The translations under genes and the position numbers were made by a program. The notes below the pieces were generated by a model. That model was not told the origin of the DNA and made no database searches. It saw only the letters and a list, made by a program, of their open reading frames with translations. From JBHIYN01 sp041984235 (GTDB taxonomy: Bacteria > Pseudomonadota > Gammaproteobacteria > Ga0077536), in the NCBI GenBank assembly GCA_041984235.1, contig JBHIYN010000011.1:1-64000 (forward strand): 64,000 nucleotides of DNA, written 5' to 3'. How positions within the stretch are numbered: position 1 is the stretch's first letter; every line of letters starts with the position of its first letter. Positions 1-8,264 of the stretch are shown in pieces.

Positions 1-302
1 GTTACGCATCAGCCCGCAGGGTGATGCAGAACGTAGCGAGGAAGGTCGTGGGCAAGGCGCGGGCGAGCCGAGGACCGGAGTTTAGGTGGCTAAATGAGGC
101 GTGCCGTCGAGCGCGCAACGCCGCCCGGGGCCTCCGCGCCGGTTACGCATCAGCCGGCAGGGTGATGCAGAACGTAGCGAGGAAGGTCGTGGGCAAGGCG
201 CGGGCGAGCCGAGGACCGGAGTTTAGGTTGCTAAATGAGGACCGCAGGCGAGCGCGCAACGCCGCCCACGGCCTCCGCAGTAGTTCTGCATCAGCCTGCT
301 AG
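1..302 (+). repeat. Tandem array of ~141-bp hairpin-type repeat units
   Basis: Two nearly identical units lie head to tail (about 15-155 and 156-302) with a period of 141 bp. Bases 1-14 are the right end of a further unit that begins outside the window. Each unit starts GGCAGGGTGATGCAGAAC or close to it and ends with an imperfect inverted copy (GTTCTGCATCAGCCTGC in the last unit). A short internal inverted repeat, TTTAGG-TTG-CTAAA, sits mid-unit. The last unit ends GCTAGG at 302, only 14 bp before the nrdR start codon. The reading frame open across it (21-302) is a by-product of the repeat and I do not call it a gene. Related single copies occur at 53314-53462 and 60214-60361. Confidence 0.85.
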
Positions 303-315
303 GGGAGGGGGGCGA

Positions 316-834
316 ATGCACTGTCCATTCTGCACGCATGCCGACACGCGCGTGATCGATTCGCGCCTGCTCGGCGAGGGCGACCAGATCCGCCGCCGCC
401 GCGAGTGCCAGAGCTGCAAGGCGCGCTTCACCACCTACGAGACCGCCGAGCTCAGCCTGCCGCGCATCATCAAGAGTGATGGCCGGCGCGAGACCTTCTC
501 CGACGAGAAGCTGCGCCGTGGCATCCTCAAGGCGCTGGAGAAGCGCCCGGTCGCGATGGAGCGGGTGGAGAACGCGATCAACCAGGTCAAGCGACGCATC
601 CGCGAGAGCGGCGAGCGCGAAATCGACAGCGGGCGCATCGGCGAGCTGGTGATGGATGCGCTGCGCGGCCTGGACCAGGTCGCCTATGTCCGGTTTGCCT
701 CGGTCTACCGCAGCTTCGAGGACGTGCGCGCGTTCCTCGAGGAGATCGAGCGCCTGGAGAACGAATTGCCGCCTGGCCTGCGCGACCAGCAACTCGAGTT
801 GCTGCAGAGCGAAAAGCCGGGCAAGAAACGCTGA
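316..834 (+). CDS. nrdR: Transcriptional repressor NrdR
   Basis: Zinc-ribbon/ATP-cone repressor of ribonucleotide reductase genes. The protein is 172 aa, slightly longer than the usual 150-170. The N-terminus begins MHCPFC and carries the four zinc cysteines (CPFC, then CQSC near residue 31), followed by the conserved RFTTYE stretch and an ATP-cone domain to about residue 140. I chose the ATG at 316 because it starts the conserved MxCPFC motif and is preceded by a strong purine run (GGGGAGGGGGG); an upstream in-frame ATG at 235 lies inside the repeat. It heads the riboflavin cluster, as in many proteobacteria. No NrdR box was recognised upstream. Confidence 0.95.
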   Translation: MHCPFCTHADTRVIDSRLLGEGDQIRRRRECQSCKARFTTYETAELSLPRIIKSDGRRETFSDEKLRRGILKALEKRPVAMERVENAINQVKRRIRESGEREIDSGRIGELVMDALRGLDQVAYVRFASVYRSFEDVRAFLEEIERLENELPPGLRDQQLELLQSEKPGKKR

Positions 835-863
835 GCGGTGCGGCCGCGGCCGCTTGCCTGCGC

Positions 864-1967
864 GTGACGACGTCAGCCGAGGACAGCGACTACATGCGCC
901 AGGCGCTGGCGCAGGCGGCACGCGGGCGCTACTCGGCGGCACCCAACCCCGCGGTCGGCTGTGTGCTGGTGCGCGACGGGCGCGCGGTCGGGCGCGGCTT
1001 TCATCGCCGTGCCGGCGAGGCGCACGCGGAGGTCGCGGCGCTCGCCGCCGCCGGTGACGCGGCTGCCGGCGCCACCGCCTACGTCACCCTGGAGCCGTGC
1101 AACCACCACGGCCGCACCGGGCCGTGCAGCGAGGCACTGATCGCAGCCGGCGTCAAGCGCGTGGTGTACGCTGCCGAGGATCCCAATCCCGGCGTGACCG
1201 GTGGTGGCGCCGCGCGCCTGCGCGCCGCCGGCATCGAGGTCACGGGCGGGGTGTGCGCCGAAGCGGCCGGCGCGGAAATGGCCGCCTTCCTGCACCGCGC
1301 CCGCCACGGCCGCCCGCGCGTGCGCGTCAAGCTCGCCATGAGCCTTGACGGCGGCGCCGCGCTGGCCAGCGGGGAGAGCCAGTGGATTACCGGGCCCGCG
1401 GCGCGTGACGACGTGCAACGCCTGCGCGCCGAGGCCTGCGCGGTGGTGACCGGGATCGGTACCGTGCTGGCCGACGATCCCTCGCTCAACGTACGCGATG
1501 CGCGCTTCGACACCGGCGGGCGCCAGCCGCGGCGCATCGTGCTGGACAGCCAGCTGCGCATGCCGAGCGGTGCGCGCATGCTCGCGCTGGACGGCGAGAC
1601 GCGTCTTTTCGTCGCCACGCCCGGTGGTGAGCGCCGGGCTGCGCTGGAGGCAGCCGGCGCGGTGGTCGAGTCGCTCGCCGCGGGCCCCCGCGGACTCGAC
1701 CTCGGCGCACTGATCGAGCGGCTGGCCGCACTCGAATGCAACGACGTGCTGGTGGAAGCGGGCCCCACGCTCGCCGGCCGCTTCCTTGCCGAAGGACGCT
1801 TCGACCAGCTGCTGGTCTACCTCGCCCCCAAGCTGCTCGGGCGCGACGCGCGCCGTGCGCTGGATCTGCCGTCGCCGCAGCGGCTTGCCGATGCCCGTGA
1901 CCTGGTGCTGGTCGAGCAGGCGCCGGTGGGCGAGGATCTACGGCTCGTCTTTCAACCCCGGCGCTGA
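864..1967 (+). CDS. ribD: Bifunctional riboflavin deaminase/reductase RibD
   Basis: Bifunctional diaminohydroxyphosphoribosylaminopyrimidine deaminase and 5-amino-6-(5-phosphoribosylamino)uracil reductase, steps 2 and 3 of riboflavin synthesis, cytosolic. The protein is 367 aa. The N-terminal CMP/dCMP-deaminase fold (about 1-145) has the zinc motifs HAEVAAL and PCNHHGRTGPC. The C-terminal reductase domain (about 150-365) begins RPRVRVKLAMSLDG and contains the ITG and VEAGPTLAG motifs typical of RibD. The start is GTG at 864; an ATG at 894 (MRQALA) is an alternative but would cut conserved sequence. It lies 29 bp after nrdR and 35 bp before ribE, consistent with co-transcription. Confidence 0.95.
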   Translation: MTTSAEDSDYMRQALAQAARGRYSAAPNPAVGCVLVRDGRAVGRGFHRRAGEAHAEVAALAAAGDAAAGATAYVTLEPCNHHGRTGPCSEALIAAGVKRVVYAAEDPNPGVTGGGAARLRAAGIEVTGGVCAEAAGAEMAAFLHRARHGRPRVRVKLAMSLDGGAALASGESQWITGPAARDDVQRLRAEACAVVTGIGTVLADDPSLNVRDARFDTGGRQPRRIVLDSQLRMPSGARMLALDGETRLFVATPGGERRAALEAAGAVVESLAAGPRGLDLGALIERLAALECNDVLVEAGPTLAGRFLAEGRFDQLLVYLAPKLLGRDARRALDLPSPQRLADARDLVLVEQAPVGEDLRLVFQPRR

Positions 1968-2002
1968 ACGCGCCCGCACCCCAAGCCTGCTGGAGATTCA
2001 TC

Positions 2003-2659
2003 ATGTTCACCGGAATCGTCGCCACCGTCGGCACCCTCACTGAGACGCGCCGGGTCGGCGACGCGATGCGCCTGCGTATCGCGGCCAAGGCGCTCGATCT
2101 CGGCGACGTCACGCTGGGCGACTCGATTGCCTGTTCCGGCCCCTGCCTGACGGTGGTCGCGCTGGACGGCGACAGCTTCGAGGTCGACGTCTCCAGCGAG
2201 ACGCTGCAACGCACCACGCTGGGCGAACGCCGCTCCGGCGACGGACTCAACCTGGAGAAGGCGCTGCGCCTGGACGATCGTCTCGGTGGCCACCTGGTCA
2301 GCGGCCACGTCGACGGCATCGGCCGCGTGCGCACGCGCGCCGCCGAGGGCGAGTACGTCAAGTTCGTGATCGAGGTTCCGGCCGGGCTGGCGCGTTACCT
2401 CGCGTTCAAGGGCTCGGTGTGCGTCGACGGCGTGAGTCTCACGGTCAACGAGGCCGGCGCCGACAGCTTCGACATCCTCACCATCCCGCATACCCTGGAG
2501 CGCACCACGCTCGGCGGCCTCGCGCCCGGGCACCGGGTCAACATCGAGGTCGACCTGATTGCGCGCTACATCGAACGTCTGCTGGGCGCGTCCGGCGGCG
2601 GCGCCGGCGGCGTGACCCTGGCCAGCCTCGCCGCGGCCGGGTTCACCGGCGACGACTGA
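2003..2659 (+). CDS. ribE: Riboflavin synthase, alpha subunit
   Basis: Catalyses dismutation of two 6,7-dimethyl-8-ribityllumazine molecules to riboflavin, the last step of the pathway. At 218 aa it has the family's usual length, with two lumazine-binding repeats (about 1-97 and 98-195). The start MFTGIV is invariant in the family, and the first repeat has the GDSIA...CLTV pattern repeated as GSVCVDGVSLTV in the second. The E. coli orthologue is called ribC. It sits between ribD and ribBA in the same direction. Confidence 0.95.
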   Translation: MFTGIVATVGTLTETRRVGDAMRLRIAAKALDLGDVTLGDSIACSGPCLTVVALDGDSFEVDVSSETLQRTTLGERRSGDGLNLEKALRLDDRLGGHLVSGHVDGIGRVRTRAAEGEYVKFVIEVPAGLARYLAFKGSVCVDGVSLTVNEAGADSFDILTIPHTLERTTLGGLAPGHRVNIEVDLIARYIERLLGASGGGAGGVTLASLAAAGFTGDD

Positions 2660-2699
2660 GGGGCCGGCCGGCGGCGGGGCGGTCCCGCGCCCGTTACCC

Positions 2700-2705
2700 T
2701 ATAAT
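2700..2705 (+). promoter_or_regulatory. Candidate sigma-70 -10 box before ribBA
   Basis: A perfect TATAAT lies 29 bp upstream of the ribBA ATG in an otherwise very GC-rich gap. No good -35 hexamer is seen 16-18 bp upstream, so this could be a weak internal promoter. No FMN riboswitch-like sequence is present in the gap. Confidence 0.35.
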
Positions 2706-2734
2706 CGCGCGTTCGCACCCACGGCTTTTTTCGC

Positions 2735-3841
2735 ATGGCGCTCAACTCCACCCAGGAACTCGTCGACGACATCCGCGACGGCAAGATGATCATCATCATG
2801 GATGACGAGGATCGCGAGAACGAGGGCGATTTCATCATCGCCGCCGAGCACTGCACCGCCGAGCACATCAATTTCATGTCCAAGCACGGGCGCGGCCTGA
2901 TTTGCCTGACCCTGACCGAGGAGCGCTGCCGGCGCCTCAACCTGCCGCTCATGGTGCAGGACACGCGCTACACCCACCGCACCAATTTCACCGTCTCGAT
3001 CGAGGCCGCGGAGGGCGTCACCACCGGCATCTCGGCGGCCGACCGCGCGCGCACCGTGCAGGCCGCGGTGGCGCCGGATGCGGGACCGGCCGACCTCACG
3101 CAGCCGGGCCACATTTTTCCGCTCATGGCACAGTCCGGCGGGGTGCTGACGCGCGCCGGGCATACCGAGGCCGGGTGTGACTTCGCGCGCTCGGCGGGGC
3201 TGGAGCCGGCCGCCGTAATCGTCGAGATCCTGAAAGACGACGGCACCATGGCGCGGCGCCCCGACCTCGAGAAGATCGCGCGGGAGTTCGGTCTCAAGAT
3301 CGGCACCATCGCCGATCTCATTCGTTTCCGTATCGAGAACGAGAAGACCGTCGAGCGTGCCGCCAGCGCGGTGCTGCCGACAGAGTTCGGCGACTTCACG
3401 CTGTACGCCTACCAGGACGCGATCCACGGTGACCTGCACATGGCCATGGTCAAGGGCGACATCGACCCGGAGCAGCCGACCCTGGTGCGGGTGCACATCC
3501 ACAACCCGTTCGAGGACCTGACCGCGAGCATCCGCAAGGATGCCGGCTGGCCTTTGCGCGACGCGCTCAAGCGCGTCAGCGAGGCCGGCGAAGGGGTCGT
3601 CGTGGTGCTCTCCAACCAGGTCAGCAACGAGGACCTGGTGCGCCAGGTGACGCGCTACGAACTGAGTGTGAACGGCGCCGCGCCACGCCGCGATTCCAAT
3701 CCCATGGACTGGCGTCAGATCGGCCTCGGCGCACAAATCCTCGCCGACGTCGGTGTGCGCAAGATGCGCGTCATGAGTAATCCGCGCAAGTATCATGCAA
3801 TCTCGGGCTTCGGCCTCGAGGTCGTCGAATACGTAACCTGA
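2735..3841 (+). CDS. ribBA: DHBP synthase with degenerate GTP cyclohydrolase II domain
   Basis: The N-terminal domain (about 1-200) is 3,4-dihydroxy-2-butanone-4-phosphate synthase, which converts ribulose 5-phosphate to the four-carbon unit of riboflavin. It has the acidic metal/substrate loop DDEDRENEGD and the HTEAGCDFARSAGL motif. The C-terminal half (about 205-368) has the RibA-like fold length, but the zinc-binding cysteines of true GTP cyclohydrolase II are absent: no C-x10-C-x-C pattern is visible. Known proteins of this RibBA-like (RibBX) kind keep only the DHBP synthase activity. A separate ribA is therefore expected elsewhere. The gene is followed by ribH after 13 bp. Confidence 0.92.
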   Translation: MALNSTQELVDDIRDGKMIIIMDDEDRENEGDFIIAAEHCTAEHINFMSKHGRGLICLTLTEERCRRLNLPLMVQDTRYTHRTNFTVSIEAAEGVTTGISAADRARTVQAAVAPDAGPADLTQPGHIFPLMAQSGGVLTRAGHTEAGCDFARSAGLEPAAVIVEILKDDGTMARRPDLEKIAREFGLKIGTIADLIRFRIENEKTVERAASAVLPTEFGDFTLYAYQDAIHGDLHMAMVKGDIDPEQPTLVRVHIHNPFEDLTASIRKDAGWPLRDALKRVSEAGEGVVVVLSNQVSNEDLVRQVTRYELSVNGAAPRRDSNPMDWRQIGLGAQILADVGVRKMRVMSNPRKYHAISGFGLEVVEYVT

Positions 3842-3854
3842 CAGGAAGCCGCCC

Positions 3855-4328
3855 ATGCCGGACGTAACCCGTATCGAAGGCAAGCTGGTCCTCGACCAGC
3901 CGGCGAACATCGCCGTTATCTGCCCGCGCTTCAATCACTTCATCGTCGACCAGCTAGAGGCCGGCTGCCTCGACGCGCTGGAGCGCCATGCCGTCGCCGC
4001 GGTGTCGGTCACGGTGGTGCATACGCCGGGCGCGTTCGAGCTGCCGACGGTCGCGCGCAGGCTGGCGGCCAGCGGCAAGTACGATGCGGTGATCGCGCTC
4101 GGCGCGGTGATCCGCGGGTCGACCGCGCATTTCGATTACGTCTGCGGCCCCTGCGCCAGCGGGCTGGCGAGTGCCGGTGCCGATACCGGCGTACCGGTGA
4201 TCTTCGGCGTGCTGACGACCGACACCATCGAGCAGGCAGTCGAGCGCGCCGGCACCAAGGCGGGTAACAAGGGCGCCGACGCGGCGGCGACGGCCATCGA
4301 GATGATCTCGGTCATGCGGCAGCTCTGA
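3855..4328 (+). CDS. ribH: 6,7-dimethyl-8-ribityllumazine synthase
   Basis: Condenses the DHBP produced by RibB with 5-amino-6-ribitylaminouracil to give lumazine, the substrate of RibE. The 157-aa length is standard. Visible family motifs are the substrate-binding stretches RFNHFIVDQL, PGAFELP and the phosphate-binding GAVIRGSTAHFDYV. The stop codon is separated from the nusB start by only 2 bp, indicating translational linkage. Confidence 0.96.
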   Translation: MPDVTRIEGKLVLDQPANIAVICPRFNHFIVDQLEAGCLDALERHAVAAVSVTVVHTPGAFELPTVARRLAASGKYDAVIALGAVIRGSTAHFDYVCGPCASGLASAGADTGVPVIFGVLTTDTIEQAVERAGTKAGNKGADAAATAIEMISVMRQL

Positions 4329-4330
4329 AG

Positions 4331-4774
4331 GTGGGCGCGCGGCCTGGCAATCGCGGTCGCGTGCGTGCACGCCGCTGCGCCGTGCAGGCGCTGTACCAAT
4401 GGCAGATTGGCGGGCAGGAGCCGGGTGACATCGTCAGCGAGTTCGTTTCCGACCGCGAGCTGAACAGTGTCGACATGGAGTACTTCCAGCAGCTCGTCAA
4501 CCAGGTTCCGAAACAGTTCGAGGCGCTCAAGGGCGATCTCGAATCATGCATCGATCGCGAGTGGCTGCGCCTCGACCCGGTCGAGCGCAGCGTGTTGCTG
4601 ATCGGTGCGTTCGAGATGCGTAACTGCCTCGAGATGCCTTACCGTGTCGTCATCAACGAAGGTGTGGAACTGTGCAAGATGTTCGGCACCGCCGAGGGCC
4701 ATCGCTACGTCAACGGGGTTCTCGACCGCCTTGCCAAGCTCCGGCGCGCGCCCGAGATCGCCGCGCAGACCTGA
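4331..4774 (+). CDS. nusB: Transcription antitermination factor NusB
   Basis: All-helical RNA-binding factor that works with S10 (NusE) on boxA for rRNA antitermination. It is 147 aa and begins with the typical basic segment RVRARRCAVQALYQWQ, with the conserved PYRVVINEGVELCKMFGT and VNGVLDRL stretches near the C-terminus. The start is GTG at 4331, two bases after the ribH stop. ribH-nusB-thiL order is common in proteobacteria. Confidence 0.95.
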   Translation: MGARPGNRGRVRARRCAVQALYQWQIGGQEPGDIVSEFVSDRELNSVDMEYFQQLVNQVPKQFEALKGDLESCIDREWLRLDPVERSVLLIGAFEMRNCLEMPYRVVINEGVELCKMFGTAEGHRYVNGVLDRLAKLRRAPEIAAQT

Positions 4775-4819
4775 CGCGCCTCGTGGCCATGCGGCCGGCG
4801 CCGACGGCGGAGCGTTGCG

Positions 4820-5767
4820 ATGGATGAGTTCGCGCTGATCGGTCGCTATTTCCAGCCCCTGGGCAAGCGCCGCGCGGACATCGAGTGCGGCATCGGTGAC
4901 GACTGCGCGGTACTGGAGCCCGGCGCCGGACGGCTCGCGGTGACCGTCGATACCCTGGTCGAGGGGGTGCACTTCCGGGTCGGAATCAGGGCCGCCGCGC
5001 TCGGTTACCGGGCCGCCGCGGTCAGCCTCAGCGATCTCGCGGCAATGGCCGCGCAGCCGCGCTACGCGACCCTGGCACTGACCCTGCCGCGCGTGGACGA
5101 GGACTGGCTTGCCGACTTTGCCGACGGACTCGGCGAGGCCCTGGACGCCGCCGGCTGTGCACTGGTCGGCGGTGACACCACGCGTGGCCCGTTGACGGTC
5201 ACGCTGCAGCTCATCGGCACGCTGGACGGCCCGGCTCCGGTGCGCGCCGGCGCGCAGCCGGGTGATGTCGTGCTGGTGTCGGGCACCCTCGGTGACGCGC
5301 ACGCCGCGCTGAGCCTGCCGGACGATGCCGAGGGCGACGACGACCGTTACCTGCGCCAGCGCTTCGAGCGGCCGACGCCGCGCATCGCCCTGGCGCGCGA
5401 CCTGCGTGGCCTGGTGCAGGCCTCGATCGACGTCTCGGACGGTCTGCTCGCCGATCTCGGTCACGTCGCCCGTGCGAGCGGGGTGGCGATCGCCGTAGAA
5501 GCCGAGGCGTTACCGTTGTCGCCGGCCTTGCTGCGGCGTTGCGGCCGCGAACGCGCGCTGGCCGCGGCGGTGAGCGGCGGCGACGACTACGAGCTGGTGC
5601 TGGTCGTCGCGGCCGACCGTGTCGCCGAGGTGCTGGCGCGGGCGAGAGTACTCGGCGAGCGCCTCAGCGTGATTGGCGAGGTGCGTAGCGGCAGCGGTGT
5701 CGCGCTGTATGACGCCGACGGGCGTGCGGTCACCCCGGCGCGCGGCGGCTACGACCATTTCGCCTGA
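4820..5767 (+). CDS. thiL: Thiamine-monophosphate kinase
   Basis: Phosphorylates thiamine monophosphate to thiamine diphosphate. The protein is 315 aa with the AIR-synthase-like fold: GIGDDCAVL and VDTLVEGVHF near the N-terminus, GGDTTRG in the middle and SIDVSDGLLADLGH in the second half are metal/ATP-binding motifs of the family. It is the last gene of the rightward cluster. The pgpA gene that often follows thiL in gammaproteobacteria is not here; the next gene is on the other strand. Confidence 0.95.
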   Translation: MDEFALIGRYFQPLGKRRADIECGIGDDCAVLEPGAGRLAVTVDTLVEGVHFRVGIRAAALGYRAAAVSLSDLAAMAAQPRYATLALTLPRVDEDWLADFADGLGEALDAAGCALVGGDTTRGPLTVTLQLIGTLDGPAPVRAGAQPGDVVLVSGTLGDAHAALSLPDDAEGDDDRYLRQRFERPTPRIALARDLRGLVQASIDVSDGLLADLGHVARASGVAIAVEAEALPLSPALLRRCGRERALAAAVSGGDDYELVLVVAADRVAEVLARARVLGERLSVIGEVRSGSGVALYDADGRAVTPARGGYDHFA

Positions 5768-5798
5768 CCTTGGGGGCGGCGCGCAGCCGCCGTGCGCC

Positions 5799-6350
5799 TC
5801 ACAAGCGGACGAATCCGGCTTCCTCCAGCCGGTCGATCTCGCCCGGACCGTAGGGCACGAACTCGATGAATGGCGGGACGTCGTCCGGGGTTACGCCGAG
5901 ATGCTCCGCGGCGACCGTGCAGACCTTGAAGTCGAATACGCCGAAGGCGTCCAGGCGCGCTGCCAGGTCGACGATGGCGTGATGCTCGGCATAGTTGCCG
6001 CGGTCGAAGAATTCGATGTCCGGACCGTGCAGCACCATCACGATTTCGAGCTCGCTGCGGCGCTCGGCCGGCGTGTCCTCGTAGATGGCGTGGGCCCGGT
6101 TGAGCAGGGCGAGGAAGGCCTCCGCACTGTGGCCGGTGACGTCGAAGAAGTACTTGTCCGGCTCGTTGTCGCCGGCTGCCATGTCGAGCGCTGGCGGCGT
6201 CTCGGCGACGGCCGCGGTGGCGGGTGCCGTCACCGCGGCGGACGGGGCGACGGCGGGCGCCCGCTTGGCCGGCGCGGCGAGCATCAGCAGCAGCAGCACG
6301 GTGGCCACGGCCGTGAGGGTCAGCACCAGCGATTTGGCGGCGGTGTTCAT
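5799..6350 (-). CDS. Membrane-anchored DsrE-family protein
   Basis: The protein is 183 aa. An N-terminal hydrophobic segment (about 8-27) is followed by an Ala/Pro-rich linker to about residue 60 and then a DsrE/DsrF-like domain (about 65-183) with LEIVMVLHGPDIEFF and a single cysteine in FDFKVCTVAAEHLGV. Such domains act in sulfur transfer or bind small ligands. The anchor implies a periplasmic location. The ATG at 6350 was chosen because it precedes the signal/anchor; upstream sequence in frame is not protein-like. It is divergent from the SoxYZ-like carrier gene, so a shared sulfur-related role is plausible but inferred. Confidence 0.75.
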   Translation of the reverse strand: MNTAAKSLVLTLTAVATVLLLLMLAAPAKRAPAVAPSAAVTAPATAAVAETPPALDMAAGDNEPDKYFFDVTGHSAEAFLALLNRAHAIYEDTPAERRSELEIVMVLHGPDIEFFDRGNYAEHHAIVDLAARLDAFGVFDFKVCTVAAEHLGVTPDDVPPFIEFVPYGPGEIDRLEEAGFVRL

Positions 6351-6564
6351 GGCTCGCACGCTACTCCGGAAGGGGCCCTGGGGACGTTTGAATCGCCCTG
6401 CTGATAGGTATAACGTATTTCGCAACTCATTGACCAGCCACGGGATCACAGCGCCCGCAACGGATCGGCCGGCGACCGCGGCTGAAACTCCGGGCGCCCC
6501 CCGGGGTCTCATCGAGAAGCCGGCGACTGCCCGTCGCGCGCGCTTTGCAACGAGGAGAGAGAGC

Positions 6565-7374
6565 ATGCGCATGCCTACCGCCAACCCGCTGACCGTGTTC
6601 TTCGCCCTGCTGGTCGCCGCGGCGCTGCCGGCGGCCGCCGAGCAGTCCGAGGTGGATGTCTGGGAGACCCTGCTGCGACCGAGCTATTTCGCCGATGCCG
6701 AACTCATCGAAGGCCGTTCCATCATCGACATGAAGACGCCGTACCGCTCCGAGGACGCGGCCTACACGCCAATCTCCATCACCGCGGGGATCGCGCAGAC
6801 GCCGCAACGCTACATCGACAAGATTTACCTCTTCGTCGAGAAGAATCCGCAACCGCTGGTCGGCGTGTTCGACCTGACGCCGGAGATGGGGCGCGCCGAT
6901 CTCGCCATGCGCGTGCGCATCGACCAGTACACCAACGTGCGCGCAGTGGCGGTGCTGAACAACGGCGAACATCACCTCGTGACCAATTTCGTCAAGGCGT
7001 CCGGGGGCTGCTCGGCGCCGCTCGCGGCGGACTACGAGGCGGCCATGGCGCGCATCGGCTCGATGAAGTTTCGCGCCATGCCGAGCGAGTCGGAGGACAA
7101 CCTGCTGATCGGCCAGTTCCTGCTCAGCCACCCCAACGTCACCGGCATGCAGAAAGATCAACGCACGCACCTGATCCGGCCCGAGCACTACGTGAAGACG
7201 ATCAAGCTCTACCAGGGTGACACGCTGCTGATGACCGCGGAGACCGGGTTCTCGGTTTCCGCCGACCCCAGCTTCCGCTTCTTCTTCCGCCCCAACGGCG
7301 CCGGCGAGCTGCGCGCCGAGGTGGTCGATTCCAAGGGCCTTAGCTGGCAGAAGAACTTCGAAATTCGCGGCTGA
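6565..7374 (+). CDS. Fused SoxYZ-like sulfur carrier protein
   Basis: Exported 269-aa protein with a clear signal peptide (cleavage near AAAEQ, residue ~25). The first half resembles SoxY and ends in a single-Cys motif (KASGGCSAP), and the second half resembles SoxZ (about 180-269, HPNVTGMQKDQRT through FFFRPNGAGEL). This architecture matches the family called quinoprotein dehydrogenase-associated SoxYZ-like carrier, thought to bind an intermediate on the cysteine. No PQQ dehydrogenase or relay hydrolase gene is adjacent, which is unusual. The start at 6565 follows GAGGAGAGAG; a second ATG at 6571 is possible. A good terminator follows. Confidence 0.85.
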   Translation: MRMPTANPLTVFFALLVAAALPAAAEQSEVDVWETLLRPSYFADAELIEGRSIIDMKTPYRSEDAAYTPISITAGIAQTPQRYIDKIYLFVEKNPQPLVGVFDLTPEMGRADLAMRVRIDQYTNVRAVAVLNNGEHHLVTNFVKASGGCSAPLAADYEAAMARIGSMKFRAMPSESEDNLLIGQFLLSHPNVTGMQKDQRTHLIRPEHYVKTIKLYQGDTLLMTAETGFSVSADPSFRFFFRPNGAGELRAEVVDSKGLSWQKNFEIRG

Positions 7375-7394
7375 TCGCCGCGTCCCTGCATGCG

Positions 7395-7419
7395 AAAGGG
7401 CGCCGGCGGCGCCCTTTTT
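7395..7419 (+). terminator. Rho-independent terminator after the SoxYZ-like gene
   Basis: A 10-bp perfect stem (AAAGGGCGCC / GGCGCCCTTT, arms 7395-7404 and 7408-7417) with a 3-base loop runs into a short T tract. It starts 20 bp after the stop codon at 7374. Confidence 0.85.
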
Positions 7420-7499
7420 CACGAGCGCTGTGAGCGTCGCCGGACGGCGCGCGTGAATCGGCTAGAATCGTGGCCGGACAGCGGGGAGCACACAGCATC

Positions 7500-8264
7500 A
7501 TGCACAGCGAATTCCGCCGGCGGCTGCGCGCCGGCGACCTGCTATACGGCACCATGGTCACACTGGAATCGCCGGAAATGGTCGAGGTCCTTGCGCACCT
7601 CGGCTTCGACTGGCTGTTCATAGAGACCGAGCATGCACCGCTGTTGCCGTATGCCGTGCAGCGTATCGTGCAGGTGGCCGAGCCCACGCCCTGCCTCGTG
7701 CGCCTGTCACGCAGCGACGAGATCTCAATCAAGCGCGCGCTGGACGCCGGCGCCGCGGGCATCATCGTGCCGCAGGTCAACTCCGCCGCGCACGCCCGGC
7801 TGGTCGTGAGCTACGCCAAGTACGCGCCCATGGGCAGCCGCGGCATCGGCTTGAGCCGCGCCAGCCGTTACGGGCTCGAGTTCGCCGACTACCTGGCCGG
7901 CGCCAACGACGCCACTACCATCGTGGTCCAGGCCGAGCACATCGACGCGGTCGAGAACATCGAGGAGATTTGCGATGTCGAGGGCGTCGATGCCGTGCTG
8001 ATCGGTCCGTATGACCTCTCCGCGAGCCTCAACAAGACCGGCCGCCTGGGTGACCGCGAGGTGGTTGCGGCGATCGAACGGGTGCGCGACGTGTGTATCG
8101 GGACAGGCATGCGGCTGGGCTTCTATGGCGTGACCCCCGACCTGGTCACCCCGCGCGCCGACGAAGGCTACAATCTGCTGTGCAGCGGTGCAGACATCGG
8201 CTTGTTCGCGAACGCCGCGCGTGGCCTGCTGCGGGAACTGAAAGGAGAGGCCGCGTCCGAATGA
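7500..8264 (+). CDS. HpcH/HpaI-family aldolase
   Basis: Class II pyruvate-type aldolase family, about 254 aa, TIM barrel. Visible motifs are the IETEHAP metal/substrate segment (family form D-x-EHx), AGAAGIIVPQVNSA and the LIGPYDLSASL loop. Members cleave 2-keto-3-deoxy or 4-hydroxy-2-oxo acids to pyruvate and an aldehyde; the exact substrate cannot be read from sequence. The ATG at 7500 follows GGGGAG; a GTG at 7470 in frame is less likely. Its stop overlaps the start of the RraA-like gene by 4 bp (ATGA), so the two are co-translated and probably act in one pathway. Confidence 0.85.
   Translation: MHSEFRRRLRAGDLLYGTMVTLESPEMVEVLAHLGFDWLFIETEHAPLLPYAVQRIVQVAEPTPCLVRLSRSDEISIKRALDAGAAGIIVPQVNSAAHARLVVSYAKYAPMGSRGIGLSRASRYGLEFADYLAGANDATTIVVQAEHIDAVENIEEICDVEGVDAVLIGPYDLSASLNKTGRLGDREVVAAIERVRDVCIGTGMRLGFYGVTPDLVTPRADEGYNLLCSGADIGLFANAARGLLRELKGEAASE

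Noticed and set aside
21..302. Open reading frame across the first repeats
   Set aside because: It follows the repeat unit exactly (the same peptide occurs twice) and has no ribosome-binding site or conserved features; it is a by-product of the tandem units.
1..302. Possible CRISPR array
   Set aside because: Units are ~141 bp, almost identical over their entire length and without unique spacers, and they carry terminal inverted repeats; no cas gene is present.
2660..2734. Possible FMN riboswitch before ribBA
   Set aside because: The gap is only 75 bp and lacks the conserved RFN-element blocks; only a TATAAT-like box is visible.
5768..5798. Expected pgpA after thiL
   Set aside because: Only 31 bp separate thiL from a gene on the other strand; no phosphatidylglycerophosphatase sequence is present in the window.
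6085..6564. N-terminal extension of the SoxYZ-like carrier
   Set aside because: The signal peptide begins at 6565 with a ribosome-binding site; the extension runs across the DsrE-like gene's coding region and is not protein-like.
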